Part shown: one piece after another, positions 1 to 8,782 of the stretch
Layout: every line of letters begins with the position of its first letter
Position numbering within the stretch: position 1 is the stretch's first letter
Origin: Methylopila turkensis
GTDB lineage: Bacteria; Pseudomonadota; Alphaproteobacteria; Rhizobiales; Methylopilaceae
Reading direction: 5' to 3'
Assembly: GCF_027922325.1 (NCBI RefSeq)
Contig: NZ_BSFL01000003.1
Coordinates: 62,001 to 126,000, forward strand
Length of the DNA stretch: 64,000 nucleotides
Notes under the pieces: generated by a model
What the model was told of the DNA's origin: nothing
The model's input: the letters and a program-made list of their open reading frames with translations, nothing else
Database searches by the model: none
Program-made: the position numbers and the translations under genes

Positions 1-2
1 AT

Positions 3-986
3 TCGCATTACGGCCATTGCCGCAACCCGTGGAACCCGGAGCACGTCACCGGCGGCTCGTCGTCGGGCTCGGGCGTCGCGGTGGCGGCCGGGCTGACCTT
101 CGCCGCGCTCGGCTCCGACACCGGCGGCTCGGTGCGGCTGCCGGCGCATTTCTGCGGCGTCACCGGGCTCAAGACCACCTTCGGCCTCGTCAGCCGCGCC
201 GGCTGCATGCCGCTGTCGCACAGCCTCGACACGATCGGGCCGCTGGCGCGCTCGGCCGAGGACCTGCGCCTGCTCATGCCGATCCTCGCGGGCCCCGATC
301 CGCGCGACCCGGAGACCGGAGGACGCTGGACGCCCGACCCGCGCGCCGCCTCCGAGATGACGATCGGCGTGCCGAAGGCGTTCTATGTGGACGGCCTCGA
401 GCCGGACGTCGCCCGCGCGTTCGAGGCCGCGATCGCGGCCTTCCGGTCCGAAGGCGTGCGGATCGTCGAGGTGGACCTGCCGGACCAGGCGCGCATCGCC
501 GGCGCCGCGCTGATCGTGCTGGCCTCCGAGGCCGCCGCGCTCCACCGCAACGGCCTGCGGCGAAGCCCCGAGCTCTACGGCACCCAGACGCGGGCGCGGC
601 TCGAGAACGGTTTCGGCTATTCGGCGGTGCAGTATGTGGACGCGCTGCGCTTCCGCGGCCCCGCGCTCGCGGCGCAGCTCGCCGCCATGGGGGCCTGCGA
701 CGCGGTGATCACTCCGACCGCCCGCTTCGCGGCGCCGACGATCGCCGAGACCGACGTCGGCGACCGGGTCGACCCGATCATCGCGGCCGTCTCCACCTTC
801 ATGCGCGGCGTGAACTATCTCGGCCTGCCGTCGCTTGCGATCCCGGCCGGATTCTCGGACGCCGGGCTGCCGATCGGCGTCCAGCTCATCGGCCGGCCTT
901 ACGGCGACGACGCGCTGCTGACGCTCGGCGCGGCTTTCCAGAGCGGAACCGACCATCACCTGAAGCGGCCGCCGGAGCCAGCCTGA
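3..986 (+). CDS. Amidase, amidase-signature family (5' end missing)
   Basis: The frame is open from the window edge, so the N-terminus is missing and only 327 residues are seen. The amidase signature is clear: a GGSSSGSG motif near the visible start followed by GSDTGGSVRLPA, which supply the cis-Ser and nucleophilic Ser of the Ser-cisSer-Lys triad; the Lys lies upstream of the window. The rest follows GatA/AtzF-like amidases, ending with the ...GLPIGVQLIGRPYGDDALL block. It probably hydrolyses a small amide or carbamate in the cytoplasm. It is distinct from the true gatA at 56957, which is complete and sits beside gatC. The substrate cannot be named. Confidence 0.85.
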   Translation, partial: SHYGHCRNPWNPEHVTGGSSSGSGVAVAAGLTFAALGSDTGGSVRLPAHFCGVTGLKTTFGLVSRAGCMPLSHSLDTIGPLARSAEDLRLLMPILAGPDPRDPETGGRWTPDPRAASEMTIGVPKAFYVDGLEPDVARAFEAAIAAFRSEGVRIVEVDLPDQARIAGAALIVLASEAAALHRNGLRRSPELYGTQTRARLENGFGYSAVQYVDALRFRGPALAAQLAAMGACDAVITPTARFAAPTIAETDVGDRVDPIIAAVSTFMRGVNYLGLPSLAIPAGFSDAGLPIGVQLIGRPYGDDALLTLGAAFQSGTDHHLKRPPEPA

Positions 987-1007
987 CACGAAACTGCGCG
1001 ATTCGCG

Positions 1008-1032
1008 GGAACCGGCGCCGCGCCGCAGCGTT
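1008..1032 (+). promoter_or_regulatory. Candidate EcfG (general stress sigma factor) promoter
   Basis: GGAAC at 1008-1012, a 16-base spacer, and CGTT at 1029-1032. This matches the alphaproteobacterial EcfG consensus GGAAC-N16/17-CGTT exactly. It lies 57 bases upstream of the DUF883-like gene, a class often stress-induced. The same arrangement recurs before the DUF1236 gene. Confidence 0.6.
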
Positions 1033-1089
1033 GTACGGCGTGAAAGCGGGTTTTCCGCTCGTCGAAACAGTTTCAAGAGGTTTCAGGTC

Positions 1090-1479
1090 ATGGCCGATCG
1101 CAGAGTGAGCAACCTCGCCGGGGACGCGGGCGACCAGCTCGCCGCGCTTCGCGACACCATCGCCGATCTCAGCGATCGCGTGTCGACGCTGGCTGCTGAG
1201 CGCGCCCGCACCGCCCGCAAGAGCGCCCGCGCGGCCGCCAAGTCGTTCGGGTCCGGTTCGCACACGATCTATGACGACGGCGTCGAGGCGCTGCAGGAGG
1301 CGGCCGACACCGCGGTCTACTACGGCCGTCGCGCCGGTCGCGCGGTGCAGAGCAATCCTGGCCTTTCGCTTGCGGGCCTCGCGCTCGGCGTCGGCATCGT
1401 GGCTGCCATCGTCTACGCGACCCAGCACGAGGAAGACCGCCGCTGGTACGAGCGCGGCGGCCGTCGCAGCTGGTTCTGA
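1090..1479 (+). CDS. DUF883/ElaB-like membrane-anchored protein
   Basis: 129 residues. The first 70 or so are a charged, Ala-rich helical segment likely to form a coiled coil. A Gly-rich hydrophobic segment (about residues 97-116, ending GLALGVGIVAAIVYA) looks like a single membrane anchor, followed by a short Arg/Tyr/Trp-rich tail. This is the plan of the ElaB/YqjD/DUF883 family, inner-membrane proteins that in E. coli associate with ribosomes in stationary phase. An AAGAGG ribosome site lies 9 bases before the ATG. The EcfG-type promoter upstream supports a stress role. Family assignment is by layout rather than a diagnostic motif. Confidence 0.7.
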   Translation: MADRRVSNLAGDAGDQLAALRDTIADLSDRVSTLAAERARTARKSARAAAKSFGSGSHTIYDDGVEALQEAADTAVYYGRRAGRAVQSNPGLSLAGLALGVGIVAAIVYATQHEEDRRWYERGGRRSWF

Positions 1480-1506
1480 TTGACGCCGCACCGCGCGTCT
1501 GAAGTG

Positions 1507-1538
1507 AAAAAGGCGGCGTCTCCGGGCGTCGCCTTTTT
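1507..1538 (+). terminator. Rho-independent terminator after the DUF883-like gene
   Basis: An 11-base stem with one G-U pair (AAAAAGGCGGC against GTCGCCTTTTT) and a T-run. The A-run on the other side means it could work in both directions. Confidence 0.8.
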
Positions 1539-1561
1539 GCTTTGCGCGCAAGGGGGCTCGC

Positions 1562-1643
1562 CGCTCCCACCCGGCCCTTCGGGCCGACCTCTCCCCACCG
1601 GGGAGAGGTCGGAGGGCGTCAGCCCTCCGGGTGAGGGGGCTTG
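1562..1643. repeat. Compound palindromic intergenic repeat
   Basis: Three hairpins lie one after another. 1572-1586 is CGGCCC/GGGCCG with a TTC loop. 1586-1610 has perfect 11-base arms (GACCTCTCCCC) around ACC. 1611-1628 is GGAGGGC/GCCCTCC. CCACCCGG near 1567 and CCGGGTGA near 1627 form outer arms. It resembles REP/BIME-like palindromic units common between genes in Rhizobiales. No second copy was noticed in this window. Confidence 0.6.
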
Positions 1644-1747
1644 CAGTGTCCCGGTAGGCATGCCGGAGACGCCAAACAGTCCGAACCGAACAGCCGTGGG
1701 CTAAGCCGGACCGCAACGGCGTGTTCCGGCAGCGGCGGAGAACCTCG

Positions 1748-2593
<846 letters not shown>

Positions 2594-2856
2594 CGCCGGA
2601 CGGTTCTCCTTCAGGGGACGCGCGCTTGGGCGCCGGAGCGATCAGCCATAAGGCGTCCGGCGCGCCGACAGAAGGCCGCCGATCGCCGCGCATGCTTGCG
2701 GGCGGCAGGACGGCGCGATCAGATTAGATGAATTCTATATTTCGCACCGTCGCGCCAAATCTGCGCAGGCGGTCGCAAAGGACTTACCAGCGACGGGGCG
2801 ATTGGTGTAGAGCGGCGCTCGCACGCACCGTCTCATCTCACGAAGAGCGTTCAGTC

Positions 2857-3504
2857 ATGGTTCCGTTCCGCGCCGCCGTCCTTCTCGCCGCCGCCGTGGC
2901 CTTCGCCGGCGGCGCGCTCGCCCAGCAGCCGACGGCCGAGGAGATGAAGGCCGCGACCGACCGGCTGCGCCAGAACGACAAGCCGCGCCCGACCGCGCCC
3001 GCGGCGAACGGTCCGAGGGCCGAGACGCCGGCGCCCTCCGGCCCCGCCGCGAACCTGCCGAACGGCGCGGCCTCGATCAACGAGGTCTATGGCGACTGTA
3101 CCGTTGACTGCCGGATTGCGGAGAACCGCAAGACCTGCCTGCTGTCGCAGGCGCAGGGCGACAGCCAGACCGGCCGCCGGACCTTCGCAATCGAGCTGCG
3201 CGCGCCGGCGAACGGCGCGTCCGAGGGCGCCGTGCTGATGCCGTTCGGCCTCCGGCTCGACAACGGCGCGGTGCTCACCCTCGACGACAAGGATTTCGGC
3301 GCCGGGCTGCGCTTCTCCACCTGCGTGCCCCAGGGCTGCATCCTGCCGGTGTCGTTCCCGACCGCCGCGACCGACGCGCTCAAGAAGGGCACGCGGCTCG
3401 TGGTGGCCTCGCTGAACCAGTCCGACGGTCGGGTGACGAGCTTCAACGTGTCGCTGAACGGCTTCGCCGCGGCGCTCGACCGCATGTCGCAGCTCGCGAA
3501 CTGA
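2857..3504 (+). CDS. Invasion-associated locus B (IalB) family protein
   Basis: 215 residues from the ATG at 2857; a start 43 codons upstream is possible but would bury the signal peptide. Residues 1-23 form a signal peptide (hydrophobic core AAVLLAAAVAFAGGALA, cut before QQ). A Pro/Ala-rich linker follows to about residue 65. The rest fits the IalB domain, with paired cysteines (YGDCTVDCRI, CLLSQ, STCVPQGC), a MPFGL segment and a C-terminal SLNGFAAALDRM. IalB proteins are periplasmic and first named for Bartonella erythrocyte invasion, but they are widespread in non-pathogenic Rhizobiales, where their role is unclear. Confidence 0.85.
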   Translation: MVPFRAAVLLAAAVAFAGGALAQQPTAEEMKAATDRLRQNDKPRPTAPAANGPRAETPAPSGPAANLPNGAASINEVYGDCTVDCRIAENRKTCLLSQAQGDSQTGRRTFAIELRAPANGASEGAVLMPFGLRLDNGAVLTLDDKDFGAGLRFSTCVPQGCILPVSFPTAATDALKKGTRLVVASLNQSDGRVTSFNVSLNGFAAALDRMSQLAN

Positions 3505-3521
3505 ACGCCTGACGCTCCGCT

Positions 3522-4226
3522 TCAGTCGCGAATCGGGATCTCGCGGTCGAGCGTGACGCCTTCGACGGTGACGACGCTCGTCCAGCAATGCGCTTCGACG
3601 CCGGCCGCGCGGGCGAGGTCGAAGGCCGCGCCGTAGGCCGGGTCGATGTCGCGTGCGATCGAGAAGGCCGACCCCGGCCCCTGCACGATGAACAGCATCG
3701 CCGCGCGGTCGCCGGCGCGGACCTGATCGGCGAGCTCCACGAGGTGCTTCGCGCCGCGGGCCGTCACCGCGTCCGGAAACTCGGCGCGGTCGCCGTCGCG
3801 CCAGAGGTGGACGTTCTTGATCTCCACGAACGCGCGCGGGCGGGACGCGTGCTCCAGCAGCAGGTCGATGCGGCTGTTGCGGCCGTACTTCACCTCGCGC
3901 CGCACGCTGGCGTAGCCTGCGAAGGCCGGCAGCAGCCCGGCCGCGACCGCTTCGAGCCCGAGCGCGTTCGGCACGCCGGTGTCGACGCCGACGAGCCGGG
4001 GGACGCCTGCGATCTCGACCTCGACGACCGCCCAGGACCAAGCGAGCAGCCCGCTGGTCTTCGGCCGCAGCCAGACCCGCGCGCCGGGCGTCGATAGCCC
4101 CAGCATGGAGCCGGAATTCGCCACATGCGCCACCACCTCGCGGCCGTCGTCCAGCACGACGTCGGCGAGGAAGCGCTTGTAGCGGCGCACCAGGCGGCCG
4201 GGCGTGAGCGGCGCGGAAAACCTCAT
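3522..4226 (-). CDS. sfsA: SfsA family DNA-binding protein / sugar fermentation stimulation homolog
   Basis: 234 residues, the normal SfsA length. The sequence begins MRFSAPLTPGRLVRRYKRFLADV and carries the family blocks HVANSGSMLGL, REVKYGRNSRIDLLLE and VEIKNVHLWRDG, the last two forming a PD-(D/E)XK-like nuclease core. SfsA was named for raising maltose metabolism in E. coli and binds DNA; its physiological role remains uncertain. The chosen start, ATG at 4226, is the point where homology begins; a longer reading frame upstream is non-homologous. The gene converges on the IalB-like gene and diverges from the CinA-like gene. Confidence 0.9.
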   Translation of the reverse strand: MRFSAPLTPGRLVRRYKRFLADVVLDDGREVVAHVANSGSMLGLSTPGARVWLRPKTSGLLAWSWAVVEVEIAGVPRLVGVDTGVPNALGLEAVAAGLLPAFAGYASVRREVKYGRNSRIDLLLEHASRPRAFVEIKNVHLWRDGDRAEFPDAVTARGAKHLVELADQVRAGDRAAMLFIVQGPGSAFSIARDIDPAYGAAFDLARAAGVEAHCWTSVVTVEGVTLDREIPIRD

Positions 4227-4305
4227 GGGTCGAGCGTCTCCGGGATGAGGCCGCCGGGCCGGCTTGCCCAGGCGCAGCGGCTCTTCTAAATCGGGCGGAG
4301 CCCTG

Positions 4306-5079
4306 ATGTCCCCATCCCTCGCGCTCCCTGGAGTTTCCGCCGTGCCGGAGTCCTCGCCCCCGTCCACCGCCGCCGTGCTCGTGATCGGCGACGAGGTGCT
4401 GTCGGGGCGCACCAAGGACACCAACAGCGGCTACATCGCCGACTACCTGACCGAGATCGGGATCGACCTGAAGGAGATCCGCGTCGTCGCCGACGACGGG
4501 GACGCGATCGTGAACGCGGTCAATGCGCTGCGCGCCTCCTGGACCTATGTCTTCACCACCGGCGGCATCGGCCCGACCCACGACGACATCACCGCAGACT
4601 CGATCGCGAAGGCGTTCGGCGTCGGGATCGACGTCGATCCGCGCGCGGTCGCCATGCTGCGCGAGCGGTTTCCGAACCCCGCGGACCTCAACGAGGGCCG
4701 GATGCGGATGACGCGCATCCCGTTCGGCGCCGACCTGATCGCGAACGTGGTCTCCAAAGCGCCCGGCTTCCGGCTCGGCAACGTGTTCGTCATGGCGGGC
4801 GTGCCCTCGATCATGCGCGCGATGATGGACGTGGTGGGGCCGCAGCTCGCGCCGGGCGTCCGCATGCTGAGCGAGAGCGTGCGCGCCGACGCCAAGGAAG
4901 GCGACATCGCGACGCCGCTCGCCGCCGTCCAGAAGGCGCATCCCGGCGTCGCGATCGGCAGCTACCCGTTCATGGACGACCAGGGCTTCAACACCAATGT
5001 GGTGCTGCGCTCGCGCGACGCGGAGGCGCTCGCCGCCGCGAAAGCCGCGGTCGACGAGATGCTCGCCGGCCTGCGCTGA
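4306..5079 (+). CDS. CinA N-terminal/MoCF-fold molybdopterin-binding domain protein
   Basis: 257 residues from the ATG at 4306, which has GCGGAG 5 bases upstream. The fold markers are [20 protein letters not shown] and [16 protein letters not shown], typical of the MoCF/CinA N-terminal domain. The C-terminal nicotinamide-mononucleotide deamidase domain of full-length CinA is absent, so this is the short form common in alphaproteobacteria. Such proteins are related to ADP-ribose/NAD pyrophosphatases (COG1058), but activity cannot be deduced here. It is followed 38 bases later by gpt. Confidence 0.88.
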   Translation: MSPSLALPGVSAVPESSPPSTAAVLVIGDEVLSGRTKDTNSGYIADYLTEIGIDLKEIRVVADDGDAIVNAVNALRASWTYVFTTGGIGPTHDDITADSIAKAFGVGIDVDPRAVAMLRERFPNPADLNEGRMRMTRIPFGADLIANVVSKAPGFRLGNVFVMAGVPSIMRAMMDVVGPQLAPGVRMLSESVRADAKEGDIATPLAAVQKAHPGVAIGSYPFMDDQGFNTNVVLRSRDAEALAAAKAAVDEMLAGLR

Positions 5080-5117
5080 CCGCGGCCCGACCGCTTTTTT
5101 CCCCGGAGGTTCGAACG

Positions 5118-5639
5118 ATGGCCGACGCCCGCGCCGACAAGGCGTTTCCCGTGTCGTGGGACCAGTTTCACCGCGACGCGCGGGCGCTCGCCTGGCGGCT
5201 CGCCGGCGAGGCGCGCGCGACCGGCGGCTTCGACGCCATCGTCGCGATCACCCGCGGCGGGCTGGTGCCGGCCGCGATCGTCGCCCGCGAGCTCGACATC
5301 CGCCTGATCGAGACGGTCTGCGTCGCGAGCTACCACGACTACAAGACGCAGGGCGGACTGCAGGTGCTGAAGGGCGTCGAGGAGCGCGTCGCGAAAATCC
5401 GCGGCGGAGAGGGCGCCGGCGTGCTGATCGTCGACGACCTGGTCGACACCGGCGGCACCGCCAGGGTCGTGCGCGCCATGCTGCCCAAGGCGCATTTCGC
5501 CACCGTCTACGCCAAGCCGATGGGGCGGCCGCTGGTCGACACCTTCGTTACCGAGGTGAGCCAGGACACCTGGATCTACTTCCCCTGGGACATGGGCCTG
5601 AGCTTCCAGCCGCCGATTCGCGAGGGCGCGCCGGGCTGA
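5118..5639 (+). CDS. gpt: Xanthine(-guanine) phosphoribosyltransferase
   Basis: 173 residues. The PRPP-binding loop is [14 protein letters not shown] at residues 102-115, and the N-terminal half has the [18 protein letters not shown] block of Gpt enzymes. It transfers phosphoribose from PRPP to xanthine or guanine for purine salvage in the cytoplasm. A strong GGAGG lies 9 bases before the ATG. An inverted repeat begins 20 bases after the stop codon. Confidence 0.92.
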   Translation: MADARADKAFPVSWDQFHRDARALAWRLAGEARATGGFDAIVAITRGGLVPAAIVARELDIRLIETVCVASYHDYKTQGGLQVLKGVEERVAKIRGGEGAGVLIVDDLVDTGGTARVVRAMLPKAHFATVYAKPMGRPLVDTFVTEVSQDTWIYFPWDMGLSFQPPIREGAPG

Positions 5640-5658
5640 GATCGCGATGGGCGAGCAT

Positions 5659-5678
5659 GTCCTTCAATTGTGAAGGAC
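5659..5678. promoter_or_regulatory. Inverted repeat after gpt
   Basis: Perfect 8-base arms GTCCTTCA/TGAAGGAC around ATTG. It lies just after gpt but has no following T-run, so it may be a weak terminator or a processing/binding site. A second perfect repeat, ATGCGA-AAG-TCGCAT, lies at 5692-5706. Confidence 0.35.
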
Positions 5679-5794
5679 TGGTTTCGGAGTTATGCGAAAG
5701 TCGCATGGCTCCGGCGATCAGATCGCGCATTGTGCAGCGCGGCATCGGGTCTACATTCATCTCGTGAACCCAAGGGGTTCCAAACGAACTGGAG

Positions 5795-6013
5795 ATGAAC
5801 GTGGCTCGCAATCTGTCCGTCGCGATGGGCCGTCCCCTGCCGGCTCTTCGCTTCCGCAACATCGTCCGCGACGTGGTCGAGACCATCGGTCTCGTGGTCG
5901 CCGCCGGACGCGTCGCCTCCGCCATGGAGTCGCGCCGTACCCCGGAGCAGAACGATCTTGAGCGGCTCGGCCTTGGCGACGTCGCCGAAATGAAGTCGCC
6001 CTACCGGGCCTGA
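5795..6013 (+). CDS. Small protein of unknown function (72 aa)
   Basis: 72 residues, basic N-terminus (MNVARNLSVAMGRP) and a charged tail with RRTPEQNDLERLGLGDVAEM. The tail faintly recalls the C-terminal part of DUF1127-type small proteins, but the match is too weak to claim. CTGGAG lies 5 bases before the ATG and a strong terminator follows at 6049-6077, so it looks like a self-contained transcription unit between gpt and tRNA-Leu. No function can be given. Confidence 0.6.
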   Translation: MNVARNLSVAMGRPLPALRFRNIVRDVVETIGLVVAAGRVASAMESRRTPEQNDLERLGLGDVAEMKSPYRA

Positions 6014-6048
6014 CGACGCCGCAAGGCCTCGCCGACCTGAACGAGACG

Positions 6049-6077
6049 AGCGCGTCGCTTGTGCGGCGCGCTTTTTT
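6049..6077 (+). terminator. Rho-independent terminator
   Basis: Stem AGCGCGTCGC/GCGGCGCGCT (one G-U pair), loop TTGT, then six T. It ends the 72-residue gene just before tRNA-Leu. Confidence 0.8.
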
Positions 6078-6101
6078 CGTGCCATGCCTCCGGCGCCGCG
6101 T

Positions 6102-6186
6102 GCGGACGTGGCGAAACCGGTAGACGCACGAGACTTAAAATCTTGCGCCGCAAGGCATGCGGGTTCGAGTCCCGCCGTCCGCACCA
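6102..6186 (+). tRNA. tRNA-Leu (anticodon TAA)
   Basis: Acceptor arms GCGGACG and CGTCCGC pair perfectly, the discriminator base is A, and CCA is encoded. The anticodon loop reads ACTTAAAAT with anticodon TAA. A long variable arm (about CGCCGCAAGGC) marks it as class II. The T-arm is GCGGG-TTCGAGT-CCCGC. It is 85 bases including CCA. Confidence 0.95.
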
Positions 6187-6277
6187 GCCGTGTTCGATAT
6201 TTTCAATTACTGTGTCGGGCGCTTGTCATGGGGCCTGGGCGGGCCCAGCCTCTTCCGGCGCCGGGGAGGGCGGACGA

Positions 6278-6493
6278 ATGAGCAGGGATGTCTTGGCCGT
6301 CTATGCCCTTGTCGCCGTCATGGCGTTGGTGATCGGCTTCATCGGCTTCATGGCGGTTTCGATGATCCGGCAGTTTCTGGGCACGGGGTCGATGATGCGG
6401 GGTCCGATCACCGACCCGGGCGCCGGCGAGCGCGAGGATCCGATCGGAATGCGCGGCTATGACGCCGACGGCGAGGCAGGGCGCCACGACTGA
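6278..6493 (+). CDS. Small single-span membrane protein (71 aa)
   Basis: 71 residues with one hydrophobic helix at about 6-31 (VLAVYALVAVMALVIGFIGFMAV) and a soluble, acidic, Gly-rich tail that also has GSMMRGPI and EREDPIGMRGYD. GGGGAGGG lies about 7 bases before the ATG at 6278. It is 91 bases after tRNA-Leu. I do not recognise a family; the plan fits a small inner-membrane protein with an inside-facing or outside-facing tail. Confidence 0.65.
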   Translation: MSRDVLAVYALVAVMALVIGFIGFMAVSMIRQFLGTGSMMRGPITDPGAGEREDPIGMRGYDADGEAGRHD

Positions 6494-6580
6494 ACGGCGC
6501 GCACGACGTTCTGTGCGGAAAATCGGCTTCGCCTCCCTATTTTGCCCTCGAGACCGTCGATCACGCTGTCCCGGGCCCGT

Positions 6581-7516
6581 ATGCCTAAATCCCTCATCGC
6601 CCTGATTTTCGGCCTTCTCGTCGCGCTGTCCGGCGGCGCCTCGGCGCAGGAGCTGCCGGGCGGCGTGGTGGAGCGCAACCAGACCGCGCCGAGCCCCGCG
6701 CTCGGGCGCGACCTCGTCTACAACCTCTACCGCCCGGCCTTTCCGCCCCAGCACGGCGACGCGTGGCCGACGCTCTACCTGCTTGAGGGCCGTCCGAGCG
6801 AGTCGGACTGGCTCGACGTGGGCGGGATCGCAGATCTGCTCGACCGCGCCATCGCCGAGGGGCGGATCCCGCCGATGCTCGTGGCGATGCCGGTCGCGCC
6901 CTACAGTTGGTACGTCGACAATCCCGACGCCGGCGGGCGGGGCCTGATGAAGACCGCGATCACGCGCGACCTGCGCGCGGCGCTGGAGGCGCGCTTCCCC
7001 GTGGCGGCCTGCCGCGAGGCGCGGGTGGTGGCCGGGCTCTCCATGGGCGGCTACGGCGCGCTGCTGTTCGGGCTCGACGAGCCGGACCTGTTCGCCTCCG
7101 CCATCAGCCTGTCTGGCGCCATAGCGCCGCCGATCGCCGAAACGGACCGGGCGCGCTTGGCGCGCGCGGACCAGTTCTACGACGGCGCCTTCGGCGCGCC
7201 GCTGAAACGCGAGCGCTTCAACGCGCTGAGCGCGTTCGGCCGGCTCGACGCCTTGAAGGACCGGCTCGGGCCGAAGCCCGCGGTCTATCTCGCCATCGGC
7301 GACCGCGACCGCGGCGGCCTGCTGCAGAGCACGACGCTGCTGCACAGCCAGCTCCTGCGCGCGGGCGTGGAGAGCACGCTCCGGATCGGCGCCGGCGCGC
7401 ATGACTGGGAGACCTGGTCGCGCGACATGGACCAGGCGTTGGGGTGGCTCGGGCCCCGGCTCGACCCCAGTTGCGGCGCGGCCGTCGCGGCCCGCGAGGG
7501 CGTCTCGACGCGCTGA
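6581..7516 (+). CDS. Secreted alpha/beta hydrolase, esterase-D-like (copy 1)
   Basis: 311 residues with a signal peptide cut near ASAQE (residue 23). The nucleophile elbow is GLSMGG with Ser154; likely acid Asp241 or Asp243 lies in GDRD, and His274 in AHDW completes the triad. It is closely similar to the next gene over its whole length, so the two are a tandem duplicate. It differs at residues 69-70, where the partner has HG and this copy has EG. The HG pair is the usual oxyanion-hole motif in this superfamily, so the activity of this copy may differ. Family: esterase D/tributyrin esterase (DUF-type esterase PF00756). Confidence 0.85.
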   Translation: MPKSLIALIFGLLVALSGGASAQELPGGVVERNQTAPSPALGRDLVYNLYRPAFPPQHGDAWPTLYLLEGRPSESDWLDVGGIADLLDRAIAEGRIPPMLVAMPVAPYSWYVDNPDAGGRGLMKTAITRDLRAALEARFPVAACREARVVAGLSMGGYGALLFGLDEPDLFASAISLSGAIAPPIAETDRARLARADQFYDGAFGAPLKRERFNALSAFGRLDALKDRLGPKPAVYLAIGDRDRGGLLQSTTLLHSQLLRAGVESTLRIGAGAHDWETWSRDMDQALGWLGPRLDPSCGAAVAAREGVSTR

Positions 7517-7674
7517 CCGGCGGCGGTTCGCGCCAGCGCGACGCATGCCGGACCTGCGCGTCCGGGCCGCGCCCCGCGCACAGGTTTTGGGCGTGACGCG
7601 CAAGGCGGCGCGGGCCTAATCTTTCAGCCGAACGAAGGACGCCGCGCGCGGCGGCGTCGTCCCGGAGCGTCGCC

Positions 7675-8655
7675 ATGGCGTCTTGGCGTGTCCTCTGCCT
7701 GCTTGCGGCCGCGGCCTTCGCCTCTCCCGCCGCCGCCTCTCCCGCCGTCGGCGTCGTCGAACGCGACCTGACGGCGCCGAGTCCCGCGCTCGGCAAGCCG
7801 ATCCGCTACAGCCTCTATCGCCCCGCGACGCCGCCCCAGCGCGGCGAGCGCTGGCCTGTGCTGTATCTGCTCCATGGCGGCGGGCCGGGCGAAGCGGATT
7901 GGCTCGACGCCGGCGGGCTCGCGGCGACCATGGACCGCGCCATCGCCGAGGGGCGGATGCCGCCGACCGTGGTTGTGATGCCGTACGCCGGCAACAGCTG
8001 GTACGTCGACAATCCCGACGCGCAGGGCGAAGGCGCGATGGAGACCGCGCTGACGCGCGACCTCGTCGCCGCGGTCGACGCGCGGCTGCCGACCGCGAGC
8101 TGCCGTCAGGCGCGTGCGGTTGCGGGGCTCTCCATGGGCGGCTACGGCGCGCTGCTGTTCGCTTTCGACAAGCCGACCCGCTACGGCTTCGCCATCAGCC
8201 TGTCCGGCTCGATCGCGCAGCCGCTCGGGCCGCAGATGACGACGCGGCTGAAGCGGGCCAAGACTTTCTACGACGGCGCCTTCGGAACGCCGTTCAAGCG
8301 CGCGCGGTTCAACGCCTGGAACCTGTTCCCGAAGGCGCAGAAGCTTGCGCTGAGGCGCTACAAGCCCGCGGTCTATCTCAACGCCGGCGACAGAGACCCC
8401 GGCGGGATCGTGCAGGGGACGACCGAGATGCATCTTGCGCTGCTGCGCTCGCAGGTGTCGAGCAAGCTGACGATCGTGTCGGGCGAGCACGACTGGGCGC
8501 TGTGGCGGCGGGAGCTCGGGCCGGCGCTCGACTGGCTCGGGCCGCAGCTCGATCCGACCTGCGGCGCGGCGGTGGCCGGCGGCCCGTCCGCGCCCGCCCG
8601 CCACGCGGCCGTCGACGGCGCCACGGACGTTGGCGCGGATGCGCCTTCGCGCTGA
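7675..8655 (+). CDS. Secreted alpha/beta hydrolase, esterase-D-like (copy 2)
   Basis: 326 residues with an N-terminal signal sequence (AAAAFASPAAAS). HG at residues 67-68, nucleophile Ser153 in GLSMGG, Asp239/241 in GDRD and His272 in EHDW make a complete catalytic set. It resembles PF00756 esterases (FrsA/esterase D/antigen 85-like fold). Substrate unknown. Shared blocks with copy 1 include SWYVDNPDA and FYDGAFG. It ends in a roughly 35-residue disordered Ala/Pro-rich tail that copy 1 lacks. A shared hairpin at 8671-8703 separates it from the convergent helicase gene. Confidence 0.88.
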   Translation: MASWRVLCLLAAAAFASPAAASPAVGVVERDLTAPSPALGKPIRYSLYRPATPPQRGERWPVLYLLHGGGPGEADWLDAGGLAATMDRAIAEGRMPPTVVVMPYAGNSWYVDNPDAQGEGAMETALTRDLVAAVDARLPTASCRQARAVAGLSMGGYGALLFAFDKPTRYGFAISLSGSIAQPLGPQMTTRLKRAKTFYDGAFGTPFKRARFNAWNLFPKAQKLALRRYKPAVYLNAGDRDPGGIVQGTTEMHLALLRSQVSSKLTIVSGEHDWALWRRELGPALDWLGPQLDPTCGAAVAGGPSAPARHAAVDGATDVGADAPSR

Positions 8656-8670
8656 CCGCGCATCCCAATG

Positions 8671-8703
8671 AAAACGCCGGTGAAGCAGAGGCTTCACCGG
8701 CGT
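8671..8703 (-). terminator. Terminator of the DEAD-box helicase gene
   Basis: Stem ACGCCGGTGAAGC/GCTTCACCGGCGT around AGAG. Read on the minus strand it is followed by a T-run (GTTTTC). It lies between the convergent esterase and helicase genes and may also stop esterase transcription. Confidence 0.7.
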
Positions 8704-8782
8704 CGTTCATGCGGAGCATGATGATCGTCCCGCCGCAGCCCCGAAAGCCGCGAGCGGGAGCGAAGTCGGCTTAGCTGTCGAA

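Noticed and set aside
3..986. Calling the first gene gatA
   Set aside because: A complete gatA with gatC upstream exists at 56957; this copy has no Gat neighbours.
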